Source: Niallia alba
GTDB lineage: Bacteria; Bacillota; Bacilli; Bacillales; Cytobacillaceae
Assembly (NCBI RefSeq): GCF_012933555.1
Contig: NZ_JABBPK010000001.1
Coordinates: 3,202,001-3,266,000, forward strand
Direction: 5' to 3'
Length of the DNA stretch: 64,000 nt
In this document: positions 8,023 to 16,596 of the stretch, in pieces
How the letters are laid out: the number at the start of each line of letters is the position of its first letter
Position numbering within the stretch: the stretch's first letter is position 1
Position numbers and translations under genes: made by a program
The notes under the pieces: generated by a model
The model's database searches: none
What the model was told of the DNA's origin: nothing
What the model saw: the letters and a program-made list of their open reading frames with translations, nothing else

Positions 8023-8745
8023 TTATAACTGTGTTAAAATTTCTCGTGCGATTATTGGCTCATCTGTAATAATTGCTGATATTCCTTCCTTCATAAGTGC
8101 TCTCATCGTTTTCGAATTATTTACAGTGTAGGCTCTTACTTTTATATTATTCGATTCAGAAGCTCTGATTATTTCTCCGTTTAATCGTTTATAATTTGGA
8201 TGAAAACCTTTGGCATTTATAGCATTGGCATAAATCCATGGCTGATAGATACCATCTGACAATAGCGGAGCCGTTTCTATTTCTGGAGCAATGCGATAAC
8301 TATGAACGAGACTATAATGATTAAAGGAAGAAAAAATGATCCGTTTTTCAAATCCATATTGTCTGATGAGATTAATTGTTTTTTCTTCCATTCCCTCATA
8401 GGAAATCTTATTATTCTTCATTTCAATATTACAGATTATTGAATTCCCCTGCATCCATTCAAACAACTCACTTAACGTTGGAATAGATTCTTTATTACTA
8501 TACTTAAATCGATGTCCTGCATTTAACGCTCTTAATTCTTTATAACTCAATTGTTGCACAAAACCTGAGCCGTTAGTCGTTCGATCAACTTTTTCGTCAT
8601 GGATGATAACAATTTCCCCATCCTTAGTCATTTGAATATCTATCTCTATTCCATCAGCCTTTGCCTTTTCTGCTTCTACAAAAGCTATCATTGTATTCTC
8701 AGGATAATTTGCCGAAAAACCTCTATGTGCAAATATTTTCGTCAT
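8023..8745 (-). CDS. glycerophosphodiester phosphodiesterase family protein (YqiK-like)
   Basis: A 240-residue GDPD-family protein. The N-terminal IFAHRGFSANYPENTMIAF and EIDIQMTKDGEIVIIHD blocks carry the usual His, Arg, Glu and Asp metal and substrate ligands. There is no signal peptide, so it is probably cytosolic, hydrolysing glycerophosphodiesters to glycerol 3-phosphate and an alcohol. B. subtilis has yqiK at the equivalent place between bkdR and spo0A. AAGGATG precedes the ATG. Its stop codon lies 2 bp from the insertion sequence, which has separated it from any original terminator; the protein is of normal length. Confidence 0.9.
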   Translation of the reverse strand: MTKIFAHRGFSANYPENTMIAFVEAEKAKADGIEIDIQMTKDGEIVIIHDEKVDRTTNGSGFVQQLSYKELRALNAGHRFKYSNKESIPTLSELFEWMQGNSIICNIEMKNNKISYEGMEEKTINLIRQYGFEKRIIFSSFNHYSLVHSYRIAPEIETAPLLSDGIYQPWIYANAINAKGFHPNYKRLNGEIIRASESNNIKVRAYTVNNSKTMRALMKEGISAIITDEPIIAREILTQL

Positions 8746-8810
8746 ATGAATTCACATCCTTATGTAAAACTTCCTTTTATTAGCAATAGAATATTCATTT
8801 GTATTGCTAA

Positions 8811-8970
8811 TAAAGCGAAACTTCCATCAGTGGGGGTTTTCCCTCCTCCCCCCACTGATGGTTAGTTGAACCAATCAGACCTTTATGGACAGTTGATCTC
8901 TCACCTAGCTTCCTTGTATTCTCATAAGCTTGAGGGGTGGAGTCTTACTCTCCGTTAAGAGTGGAATAAA
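8811..8970 (+). repeat. dispersed structured repeat, copy A
   Basis: This copy begins AATAAAGCGAAACTTCCATC and ends GTTAAGAGTGGAATAAA. Hairpin 1 pairs CCATCAGTGGGGG (8824-8836) with CCCCCCACTGATGG (8848-8861). The conserved block GGTTAGTTGAACCAATC follows, then a second hairpin region with CTCTCACCT against AGGGGTGGAG. Related copies are at 18848-19002, 39051-39531 and 44931-45066. It lies downstream of the cold-shock gene and upstream of the glycerophosphodiesterase gene. A small hairpin (ATTAGCAATA against TATTGCTAAT) is next to it at 8779-8811. Confidence 0.8.
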
Positions 8971-8973
8971 TGA

Positions 8974-9008
8974 TAAAAAAACAGGCTCCAACATATGTCA
9001 GAGCCTGT
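8974..9008 (-). terminator. terminator of the cold-shock gene
   Basis: On the minus strand ACAGGCTC and GAGCCTGT form a stem around a 12-base loop, followed by a run of seven T. It lies 15 bp after the csp stop codon. Confidence 0.85.
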
Positions 9009-9023
9009 ATCGTTTTTGTTAAA

Positions 9024-9224
9024 TTAGTTTTTTACTACGTTAGCAGCTTGAGGTCCGCGTTGACCTTCTTCAATGTCAAAGCTTACTTCTTGACCTTCAT
9101 CTAAAGTTTTGAAACCTTCAGTTTGAATAGCGCTGAAATGTACGAATACATCTTGTCCTTCTGCTGTTTCGATGAATCCAAAACCTTTTTCTGCGTTAAA
9201 CCATTTTACTTTACCTGTAGCCAT
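9024..9224 (-). CDS. cold-shock protein
   Basis: A 66-residue CspA-family single-strand nucleic-acid-binding protein. The RNP1-like KGFGFIE and RNP2-like VFVHFSAI motifs are intact, and the C-terminus [10 protein letters not shown] is typical of Bacillus CspB/CspD. It acts as an RNA chaperone during cold shock and in stationary phase. AGGAGGAAACAAG precedes the ATG. About 260 bp of AT-rich sequence up to 9490 is free of other genes and probably holds its promoter and a long 5' untranslated region, as is usual for csp genes. The exact paralogue (cspB, cspC or cspD) cannot be settled from sequence alone. Confidence 0.93.
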   Translation of the reverse strand: MATGKVKWFNAEKGFGFIETAEGQDVFVHFSAIQTEGFKTLDEGQEVSFDIEEGQRGPQAANVVKN

Positions 9225-9490
9225 TTCTTGTTTCCTCCTATGTGCTTAATGCACAAATGTATTACTATCCTTGCTCGTAGTAAAAAATAAAGAAATATGT
9301 AAATCTCAACTATTTTCTAAAGAACAAAAATAAGTCTCCTTAATATTAACAGGTTCATCTACAGAAAGCAAACCTTTAAGAATAAATTTTTCAATTTTTT
9401 AAAATAAATTCCTTATTTTGGATTTATCACAATTAATTACGCTTCAAAGATTTGCCTCTTAAGATTAAATAAAGGCTTTCTTGGTATCAT

Positions 9491-9536
9491 TTCAATCATA
9501 CCAAAAACAGCAAACGTCATTTTGGTATGTTTGAAA
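9491..9536 (-). terminator. hairpin downstream of spo0A
   Basis: TTTCAATCATACCAAAA pairs with TTTTGGTATGTTTGAAA (one mismatch). The stem lies 16 bp beyond the spo0A stop codon. There is no clear T run, so termination is inferred from position and stem strength. Confidence 0.55.
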
Positions 9537-9551
9537 ACTTTCCTAACCCTC

Positions 9552-10337
9552 TCAAGAAGCCTTATGTTCCAACCTTAATTTATCTGCTACAATCGCGATA
9601 AACTCAGAGTTTGTTGGTTTTGCTTTAGACATGCTTACCGTGTAGCCGAATAAGGAAGAAATGGAATCGATATTTCCTCTGCTCCACGCTACTTCAATTG
9701 CATGACGAATTGCACGTTCCACACGGCTTGCCGTTGTATTAAATTTTTTGGCGATATCAGGATACAATACTTTTGTGATCGATCCTAATAATTCAATATC
9801 ATTATAAACCATAGAAATAGCTTCGCGTAAATAAAGGTAGCCTTTAATATGAGCAGGTACACCAATCTCATGAATTATACTCGTAATGCTTGCATCCAAA
9901 TTCTTCGTTTTTGGTTCTTGGTGTGTTTTGAAAGAAGTAGAAGACTTTCTCACAAATCCAGTTGTTTTACCGCTTACTTGGCGAATATGGCTTGCTAAAT
10001 AATCCATATCAAACGGTTTTAAAATGAAATAAGAGGCCCCTAATTCAACGGCTTTTTTCGTAACATCCTCTTGGCCAAAAGCTGTTAACATTATCACGTT
10101 AGGCATAGGTTTATTCATCTGGCGCATTCTTTCTAGTACAGCTAGACCGTCTAAATGAGGCATAATAATATCGAGAACCATAACATCTGGTTCTAACTGT
10201 TCCATTAATTCCAGACACTCTTGCCCATTATGTGCAACTCCAATTACTTCCATGTCAGCTTGAGCATCTATATACTCTTCCAATAATCCAACTAGTTCTC
10301 GATTGTCATCCACAATACAAACTTTTATCTTTTTCAA
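9552..10337 (-). CDS. spo0A: sporulation master regulator Spo0A
   Basis: A 261-residue response regulator. The N-terminal receiver domain has the acidic pocket VCIVDDN, the phospho-acceptor aspartate in [13 protein letters not shown] and the conserved Lys in FILKPFD. The C-terminal Spo0A DNA-binding domain includes [20 protein letters not shown]. It receives phosphate through the sporulation phosphorelay and controls entry into sporulation by binding 0A boxes. Translation starts at TTG 10337, nine bases after GGAGG. In B. subtilis the next gene upstream is spoIVB; here a prenyltransferase gene has come between them. Confidence 0.98.
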   Translation of the reverse strand: MKKIKVCIVDDNRELVGLLEEYIDAQADMEVIGVAHNGQECLELMEQLEPDVMVLDIIMPHLDGLAVLERMRQMNKPMPNVIMLTAFGQEDVTKKAVELGASYFILKPFDMDYLASHIRQVSGKTTGFVRKSSTSFKTHQEPKTKNLDASITSIIHEIGVPAHIKGYLYLREAISMVYNDIELLGSITKVLYPDIAKKFNTTASRVERAIRHAIEVAWSRGNIDSISSLFGYTVSMSKAKPTNSEFIAIVADKLRLEHKAS

Positions 10338-10401
10338 CGATTGTTTCCTCCCTCAATCCAAATGTCTCTATTTTATCTATATTTTTATTCTAAAGGACAT
10401 T

Positions 10402-10408
10402 TTCGACA
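10402..10408 (-). promoter_or_regulatory. candidate 0A box
   Basis: TGTCGAA on the minus strand (context TTTGTCGAAAATG) about 65 bp upstream of the spo0A start, matching the TGTCGAA core of the Spo0A binding site. Autoregulation of spo0A is established in B. subtilis. The actual promoter elements were not assigned. Confidence 0.55.
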
Positions 10409-10520
10409 AAGCAACCAAAAATCCTTTGATTTTATAAAAAAAACTTAAAAAATAGGAAAAACCCTATTATTTCTCTCATTTTCTCATGTTTTCGACCGAT
10501 TTCGATATATTTCACTCATT

Positions 10521-10527
10521 TGTCGAA
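10521..10527 (+). promoter_or_regulatory. candidate 0A box
   Basis: TGTCGAA on the plus strand (context TTTGTCGAAAAA) about 184 bp upstream of the spo0A start. Partial matches (GGTCGAAAA, ATCGAAATC) lie nearby on the minus strand. The 486-bp region between spo0A and the prenyltransferase gene is otherwise AT-rich, with no gene seen. Confidence 0.55.
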
Positions 10528-10823
10528 AAATCTTTATATTATTATTATACATTACCGAGTAGAGAAGAAAAAGAACATAGGAAAATTAACTTCCATTTAC
10601 CTAAACACTTCTTTTTCTGGAAGAAAAAATTATGACTTTTTTATGAATATTTTCTTGTTGGAAGATTACTTTATACGTTATTATTAAAGTTGGGCAAAAG
10701 ATGCACTTATTTTTGATTCCAATAAATCTGTCTAGAACAGATTAAACATTAAGCACATTTTTTACTTAAGCTATAAAGTAGTCGTGCTTTTATCATTTTC
10801 CCAGAGATAGAAAGGATATTTTT

Positions 10824-11741
10824 ATGGAGAACGTCACAAACGAAGAAAAACCAACTTATAAAATACTGTGGAAGCTAACAAGGCCTCATACGCTAACAGC
10901 TTCTTTTGTACCCGTTTCAATTGGTACAGTATTATCTTTCCCTCATGCCTCAACAAAATGGGGTTTATTTTTTGCCATGATGTTTGCTTGTTTGATTATT
11001 CAAATAGCAACTAACTTATTTAATGAGTACTATGATTATATAAGGGGTATAGATACGGCAGATTCTGTAGGAATAGGCGGAGCTATTGTTCATCATGGAA
11101 TGAAACCGAAATTAGTATTAAATATGGCCATTTCCTTATACGTTATTGCACTGCTTTTAGGTATATATATTTGTTCTAATACTTCTTGGTGGATTGCATT
11201 AGTCGGCTTGTTGGGCATGGCTATTGGATATTTATATACGGGTGGACCGCTACCGATAGCCTATACACCATTTGGAGAAGTATTTTCTGGCATCTGCATG
11301 GGATGTATTTTTATCCTTATTTCTTTCTACATTCAAACTAGTGTCATCAGTCAAGAAAGTATCCTTATTTCTGTACCAATCGCAATTCTTATTGGCGCCA
11401 TTAATTTATCAAATAATATTAGAGACATTGAAGAGGATACATTAGGTGGCAGAAAAACGATTGCTATTCTAATCGGCTTTAACAAAGCAGTCAACCTCCT
11501 TGCGGCATTATTTATATTATCTTATCTTTGGATCGTTATCTTCGTGGCTTTTGGCATTTTCAGTCCATGGCTCTTAATTGTATTGCTAAGTTTCAAGAAG
11601 CCCCTTGAAGCAATCAAAGGCTTTAGAGGGGATCGAAGCCAAACACCGATTGCCATGAAAAATACCGGATTGACAAATACTATGTTCGGATTATTTATTA
11701 CAGTTGGCTACTTGTTAGATTTCATCATGCAAAACATGTAA
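10824..11741 (+). CDS. UbiA-family prenyltransferase, MenA-like
   Basis: A 305-residue integral membrane protein with about eight or nine hydrophobic segments. The first aspartate-rich motif is ATNLFNEYYDYIRGID and the second NNIRDIEEDTLGGRKTIAI; both are typical of UbiA prenyltransferases and resemble 1,4-dihydroxy-2-naphthoate polyprenyltransferase, the menaquinone step. AGAAAGGA precedes the ATG, and a strong terminator follows. It is a single-gene plus-strand unit between spo0A and spoIVB, not its place in B. subtilis. It could be the sole menA or a paralogue with another aromatic acceptor; the sequence alone does not decide. Confidence 0.82.
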   Translation: MENVTNEEKPTYKILWKLTRPHTLTASFVPVSIGTVLSFPHASTKWGLFFAMMFACLIIQIATNLFNEYYDYIRGIDTADSVGIGGAIVHHGMKPKLVLNMAISLYVIALLLGIYICSNTSWWIALVGLLGMAIGYLYTGGPLPIAYTPFGEVFSGICMGCIFILISFYIQTSVISQESILISVPIAILIGAINLSNNIRDIEEDTLGGRKTIAILIGFNKAVNLLAALFILSYLWIVIFVAFGIFSPWLLIVLLSFKKPLEAIKGFRGDRSQTPIAMKNTGLTNTMFGLFITVGYLLDFIMQNM

Positions 11742-11761
11742 AAAGTAGGTACATTTAAAAT

Positions 11762-11811
11762 GTAGCATGTAAAAGGATTGTCGATTAATCCTTTTACATG
11801 CTACGTTTTTA
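11762..11811 (+). terminator. terminator between the prenyltransferase gene and spoIVB
   Basis: A perfect 18-bp stem (arms beginning GTAGCATGTAAAAGG) around a 7-base loop, followed by GTTTTTATTT on the plus strand. The two genes converge here, so it may serve both. Confidence 0.9.
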
Positions 11812-11812
11812 T

Positions 11813-13105
11813 TTATGACGCTTTTTGTCCTTTTTCGTAAATATCAATTCCTGCCTCATTTAACATCCATTCAATATGCACTCCGTATCCGCTTGTCGGA
11901 TCATTTACAAATACATGTGTCACTGCACCTATAACCTTTCCATCTTGAATGATTGGACTACCACTCATTCCTTGTACAATCCCGCCTGTTTTGCTTAATA
12001 ATTCTTTATCTGTCACTTTAATGACTAATCCTTTTGTAGCAGGATACTTTTGCGGAACAGAGCTTACCACTTCTATATCAAATAGCTTCACCTGATCATT
12101 ATCTACAACCGTCAATATTTGTGCTGGTCCTTCTTTTACTTGGTCTGATAATGTAATTGGCATCGGCTTATCCATTATTCCATTTTTAATTTCTTTATTT
12201 AATTCACCAAATATTCCAAAAGGACTATTTGTTTTAATATCCCCGATTACTTCTTTATCTTCTGAGAATCTTGCTAATTTTTCACCAGGATTCCCATTGC
12301 TTCCTTTTTCGATACTTGTGACCGTTGATCGTAATACTTCTCCATCATCCACAACAATTGGTTTTTTTGTATCCATATCTGATATTACGTGTCCTAATGC
12401 ACCATATTTCATCGAATCTGGGTGATAAAAAGTCATCGTTCCAATCCCTGCTGCTGAATCCCTTATATATAATCCTAATTTAAACGCGTTATCCCCTTTT
12501 TCTTTTAGCGGCATTAACTTTGTTTTAAACTCTTCTTTCTCTCTTTTTATTTTTAAATCTAATGGTTTATTTTCTTCGCCTGCTTTTTGAACAAATGGTG
12601 CTACATCTGCCATTTTCTCGATTTTCTTTCCATTTATTTCTACAATCATATCGCCAACTTTAATCCCTGCTTTTTCACCAGGTGATTGCTTGCCTTCTTC
12701 GGTGTTAACCTGATGGTGCCCTACCACCAATACGCCAACTGTATTTAGTTTTACCCCGATGGATTGGCCACCAGGAATTACTTTAAAATCCTTTAAAACA
12801 TTCACATCCACTTTTTTTATCGGAAAACCTGCAAGCTCAAGCATCATCTCGTCTTTCCCACTAACTTTTCCTTGCAAAGAAAGTTTTCCTTTTTCTTGAC
12901 TTAATGCAACAACCGAATCTTCGTCTGCTACATTTGCTGTCACAGAAATCGCCTCACTATTGTTGATTGCCACTGATTGTCCTTCAAACAATGTAATGCT
13001 CTTTGGGATATGAAGATATTCTTGAAATGATTGATTACATACTAACGATATTAATGAAACAAGGAGAATCCCACCAATTATTTTTCTAAGGATATCACTT
13101 TTCAA
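11813..13105 (-). CDS. spoIVB: SpoIVB serine peptidase
   Basis: A 430-residue sporulation signalling protease. An N-terminal membrane anchor (about residues 8-24) is followed by a PDZ domain ([17 protein letters not shown]) and an S55-type peptidase domain with the catalytic His in [12 protein letters not shown] and the catalytic Ser in [19 protein letters not shown]. Secreted from the forespore, it cleaves SpoIVFA to release SpoIVFB and so activate sigma-K. Translation begins at TTG 13105 after GAGGAGAGTG. It lies between recN and spo0A as in B. subtilis, apart from the inserted prenyltransferase gene. Confidence 0.96.
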   Translation of the reverse strand: MKSDILRKIIGGILLVSLISLVCNQSFQEYLHIPKSITLFEGQSVAINNSEAISVTANVADEDSVVALSQEKGKLSLQGKVSGKDEMMLELAGFPIKKVDVNVLKDFKVIPGGQSIGVKLNTVGVLVVGHHQVNTEEGKQSPGEKAGIKVGDMIVEINGKKIEKMADVAPFVQKAGEENKPLDLKIKREKEEFKTKLMPLKEKGDNAFKLGLYIRDSAAGIGTMTFYHPDSMKYGALGHVISDMDTKKPIVVDDGEVLRSTVTSIEKGSNGNPGEKLARFSEDKEVIGDIKTNSPFGIFGELNKEIKNGIMDKPMPITLSDQVKEGPAQILTVVDNDQVKLFDIEVVSSVPQKYPATKGLVIKVTDKELLSKTGGIVQGMSGSPIIQDGKVIGAVTHVFVNDPTSGYGVHIEWMLNEAGIDIYEKGQKAS

Positions 13106-13278
13106 TTCACTTCACTCTCCTCGCTTCTTTTCACCACTACTTCTCCGGCTACATTTATAAGTTTGCCTGTTACGGCCTCATTTATAACTGTTAAAAATTT
13201 TAAATACCTACCCATATTGGATAAATTTTGAAATTTATCTCTATCGTGTTAGGTATATCTAGACAATTATTCAAAAGA

Positions 13279-13310
13279 ATAAAATAAACCTCTGCACATA
13301 TACAGAGGTT
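13279..13310 (-). terminator. recN terminator
   Basis: CCTCTG and CAGAGG form a short stem, followed on the minus strand by TTTATTTTATTC. It lies just after the recN stop codon. The 213 bp between recN and spoIVB holds no gene. Confidence 0.75.
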
Positions 13311-13318
13311 TTACGTGT

Positions 13319-15007
13319 CTATATTTTATTCTTGGCTTTTTGCGCTAATTTTAACAGCTCTTTTGCATGTTTTTTTGTTAATTCCGTTATTTCTGTTCCA
13401 GAAATCATTCGTCCAATCTCTTTTATCTTTTCTTGTTGTGCTAATGGCGTTACCGAGGTAGAGGTTCTTCCATCCTCAATTTTTTTCGCAATGAATAAAT
13501 GCGTATCAGCCATTGCAGCAACTTGCGGTAAGTGAGATATGCAAAGCACTTGAGAATCAACGGAAACATGATGAATTTTTTCAGCAATAGCTTGAGCGAC
13601 TCTTCCACTTACCCCAGTATCTACCTCATCAAATATAATGGATGTAACGCCTTGATGTTTAGAAAAAATACTTTTTAATGCAAGCATCATTCTCGATAAT
13701 TCACCGCCAGAAACGATTTTCGATAGTGGTTTTAACGGTTCTCCTGGGTTAGTGGATATATAAAATTCGACTACATCAATTCCTTTTTTAGTGACATTGT
13801 TCTCATCCGCATGGATTCTAACCTCAAAAATGGTCTTTTCCATGTAAAGTTCTTTTAATTCTTGATGAATACTATCTGTTAAACGGACAGCAGCTTTTCT
13901 TCTTAAGGTATTCAATTCCTTCGCTTCCACTAAAAGATCTTTTTTCAGAGAAGCTAGCTCACGCTCCAATAAATCAATATGAGTTTCTTTATTTTGTAAT
14001 GTTTCTAATTCTTCTTCTATTTTAGCAGCATACTCTAAAATATCTGTTACGGTTGTTCCATATTTCCGCTTTAATGTATTGATTTCATTGAGCCTTGTTT
14101 CAATCTCATTCAATCTTTTAGGATCGTATTCCAAGTAATCTAAAGCACTTCGCAGCTGTCTTGCAATATCCTCTAAAATATAATAACTATTTGAAACAGA
14201 TTCAGCCATATCTTTGTACTCGGTATCAAGGCTTGCAGCTTCTTCCATATTACCCATTACCTCACCAAGCCAATCCAAGCCCTTTTGCTCTCCTCTAAGA
14301 GCGTTATAACCTGTCTGGATGCTATCATAAATTTTCTCAAAATTACTTAATTTTTTTCTTTCTTCCATTAGCTCTTCATCTTCGTTTATTTTTAAATGAG
14401 CGCTTTCGATTTCATTAAACTGAAATTGCAATAAATCTAGTCTTTGAGCCATTTGTTGCTCATTTTCCGTTAAATTCATTAATTTTTTTTGCGTTTGGTT
14501 ATAGGAACGGTAGACTTCTCCGTATTCTTCCAGAACAGGGGCTAATTCTCCCATTGCAAAAGTATCCAGCAAATGTAAGTGTTTCGTTTCATCCATTAAT
14601 TCCTGATGTTCATGCTGTCCATGAATATCTATTAAGGTTGAACCTATTTCACGTAGGACAGCAATTGTGATAAGCTTCCCATTAATCCGACAAACACTTT
14701 TGCCAGACAAAGCAATATCTCTTCTTAACACAATAGTGCCTTCGTCTATATCTATGCCAAATTCATCCATTTTCCGAAAGCATGGATGACCATCTTCAAT
14801 ATAAAATAGCCCCTCAATTTCCGCCTTTTCTTCCCCATGACGAACAAATTCAGCTGAACCACGACCACCAACTAATAAATTTATAGCATCAATAATAATT
14901 GACTTTCCCGCACCAGTTTCACCTGTAAGCACAGAAAGTCCCTTTTTAAAAGAAATGGATAGACTATCTATGATTGCGAAATTTTTAATCGATAATTCAC
15001 TTAGCAA
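13319..15007 (-). CDS. recN: DNA repair protein RecN
   Basis: A 562-residue SMC-like ATPase. The Walker A GETGAGKSIIIDAINLLVGG is near residue 30, a central coiled coil spans about residues 160-370, the ABC signature is VSGGELSRMMLALKS, and the Walker B region is SIIFDEVDTGVSG. It acts early in double-strand break repair, gathering DNA ends. Translation starts at TTG 15007 after a run of six G. It follows argR by 16 bp, so the two are probably co-transcribed, as in B. subtilis. It is slightly shorter than the roughly 576-residue B. subtilis protein because a loop in the C-terminal third is reduced. Confidence 0.97.
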   Translation of the reverse strand: MLSELSIKNFAIIDSLSISFKKGLSVLTGETGAGKSIIIDAINLLVGGRGSAEFVRHGEEKAEIEGLFYIEDGHPCFRKMDEFGIDIDEGTIVLRRDIALSGKSVCRINGKLITIAVLREIGSTLIDIHGQHEHQELMDETKHLHLLDTFAMGELAPVLEEYGEVYRSYNQTQKKLMNLTENEQQMAQRLDLLQFQFNEIESAHLKINEDEELMEERKKLSNFEKIYDSIQTGYNALRGEQKGLDWLGEVMGNMEEAASLDTEYKDMAESVSNSYYILEDIARQLRSALDYLEYDPKRLNEIETRLNEINTLKRKYGTTVTDILEYAAKIEEELETLQNKETHIDLLERELASLKKDLLVEAKELNTLRRKAAVRLTDSIHQELKELYMEKTIFEVRIHADENNVTKKGIDVVEFYISTNPGEPLKPLSKIVSGGELSRMMLALKSIFSKHQGVTSIIFDEVDTGVSGRVAQAIAEKIHHVSVDSQVLCISHLPQVAAMADTHLFIAKKIEDGRTSTSVTPLAQQEKIKEIGRMISGTEITELTKKHAKELLKLAQKAKNKI

Positions 15008-15023
15008 TTATTGTCCCCCCATA

Positions 15024-15473
15024 TTACAGCATATCAAGAAAGCGATCACTAATTTTCTTGCCGTCATCTGCGGAGCGACAAATAATTAAACATGTATCAT
15101 CTCCACAAATAGTTCCTAATATTTCATCCCAGTCTAGATTATCTATTAATGCCCCAATTGCTTGAGCATTTCCTGGCAAAGATTTTAGGACAAGTAAATT
15201 TTCAGCTGAATCGATTTTTACAAATGAGTCCATTAACATTCTTTTTAATTTTTGTAACGGATTAAAGCGTTGATCAGCTGGTAAGCTATATTTGTATCTA
15301 CCATCTTGAAGCGGCACTTTAACTAAATGCAATTCTTTAATATCTCTTGATACAGTAGCTTGTGTTACATTGTATCCGGCACTTTTCAACTCATCGACTA
15401 ATTCGTCTTGTGTTTCTATATCATTATTGGTAATGATTTCTCTTATTTTTATATGCCTTTGACCCTTATTCAT
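15024..15473 (-). CDS. argR: arginine repressor ArgR/AhrC
   Basis: A 149-residue transcription factor. The N-terminal winged helix ([34 protein letters not shown]) binds ARG boxes. The C-terminal domain with [27 protein letters not shown] hexamerises and binds arginine. It represses arginine biosynthesis and activates catabolism. The start at 15473 is chosen because AAAGGATGG is well spaced before it; the ATG nine bases upstream would overlap that site. The length equals B. subtilis AhrC. Confidence 0.97.
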   Translation of the reverse strand: MNKGQRHIKIREIITNNDIETQDELVDELKSAGYNVTQATVSRDIKELHLVKVPLQDGRYKYSLPADQRFNPLQKLKRMLMDSFVKIDSAENLLVLKSLPGNAQAIGALIDNLDWDEILGTICGDDTCLIICRSADDGKKISDRFLDML

Positions 15474-15673
15474 ATATTCCATCCTTTATAGTGGTTATCA
15501 TTTTTATTCAATATGTACAACTTTTTATCCAAAGTATTTGTTTCCTTTTAATCGTTCATTCGATTTTTTTAGACATTTTCCTTCTATTTTATTTTACCGT
15601 GTTTGTTCGCCTTTTTACAAGAACAAAGAAAACAAATTACTTCTGCAACTATTTTCGCTCTATTTTGGACATA

Positions 15674-15750
15674 CCAAAAAGGGTCAGCCAGCATAGAAGT
15701 ACTACTAGCACATTGACTAATAGATCCCTTGATGCAGTCAAACCCTTTTA
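15674..15750 (-). terminator. terminator of the dxs-tlyA operon
   Basis: AAAAGGGT and ACCCTTTTT, with partly paired inner sequence, form a long imperfect stem on the minus strand ending in a short T run. It follows the tlyA stop codon and precedes argR. The rest of 15474-15673 shows no gene. Confidence 0.6.
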
Positions 15751-15758
15751 CCATTAGC

Positions 15759-16589
15759 TTATTCTTCCGTTTCCTTTTTTGCTTTCAATTCGGAATGTGC
15801 AGCTTCTACAGTCTCTTTTATTTGATAAAAATGTGTTGATTGCTCTCCACGTTCATCCCAATGAAGATGTAGTAAAAACTCAATATTTCCATCCCCACCT
15901 GTTATGGGAGAAAAAGACAGATTTTTAACGATATATCCCTCTTTAATAGAAAAATCGATAATCATTTCTAATACAGATTCATGGACTTTTCGGTCTCTGA
16001 CAATTCCTTTTTTCCCAACCTGTTCTCTGCCTGCTTCAAATTGAGGTTTTACTAGTGCAATGATATCACTGCCTGATACTAACAGTGTTTTTAATACTGG
16101 TAGTATCAGTTTTAATGATATAAAAGAAACATCTATAGACGCTATGGTAGGCATTTCCCCTTTTAAATCCGCGGGAGTTACGTAACGAAAATTGGTTCTT
16201 TCCATTACAATGACGCGCTCATCTTGTCTAAGTTTCCAAGCCAACTGATTATAACCCACATCTAGCGCATAGGATTGTTTTGCTCCATTTTGGAGCGCAC
16301 AATCAGTAAATCCACCAGTAGAGGATCCAATATCTAGTAATACTTTTTCTTTCATATCGACATCAAATGCTTTCAGCGCCTTTTCAAGCTTCAGTCCGCC
16401 TCTGGATACATACTGTAGCGTTTTTCCTTTTACAGACAGCTTTGAATCTGCGCTAATTTTTTCACCTGGTTTATCTAGTCTATTCTCCTCACAGTAGACA
16501 ATTCCAGCCATAACAGCTCGTTTTGCCTTCTCCCTTGTGTCGAATAAGCCTTGTTCCACTAATAATACATCAATTCTTTCTTTCTTCAT
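15759..16589 (-). CDS. TlyA-type rRNA methyltransferase family protein (YqxC)
   Basis: A 276-residue protein. An N-terminal S4 RNA-binding domain (MKKERIDVLLVEQGLFDTREKA, VSRGGLKLEKAL) is joined to an FtsJ-like SAM-dependent methyltransferase domain (VLLDIGSSTGGFTDCALQNGA, LDVGYNQLAWKLRQDERV). TlyA proteins methylate ribosomal RNA at 2'-O positions in other bacteria; the substrate of the Bacillus orthologue is not settled. The start at 16589 leaves 7 bp after dxs and matches the family N-terminus. An upstream in-frame start would overlap dxs by 29 bp. Confidence 0.92.
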   Translation of the reverse strand: MKKERIDVLLVEQGLFDTREKAKRAVMAGIVYCEENRLDKPGEKISADSKLSVKGKTLQYVSRGGLKLEKALKAFDVDMKEKVLLDIGSSTGGFTDCALQNGAKQSYALDVGYNQLAWKLRQDERVIVMERTNFRYVTPADLKGEMPTIASIDVSFISLKLILPVLKTLLVSGSDIIALVKPQFEAGREQVGKKGIVRDRKVHESVLEMIIDFSIKEGYIVKNLSFSPITGGDGNIEFLLHLHWDERGEQSTHFYQIKETVEAAHSELKAKKETEE

Positions 16590-16596
16590 GAATAAT

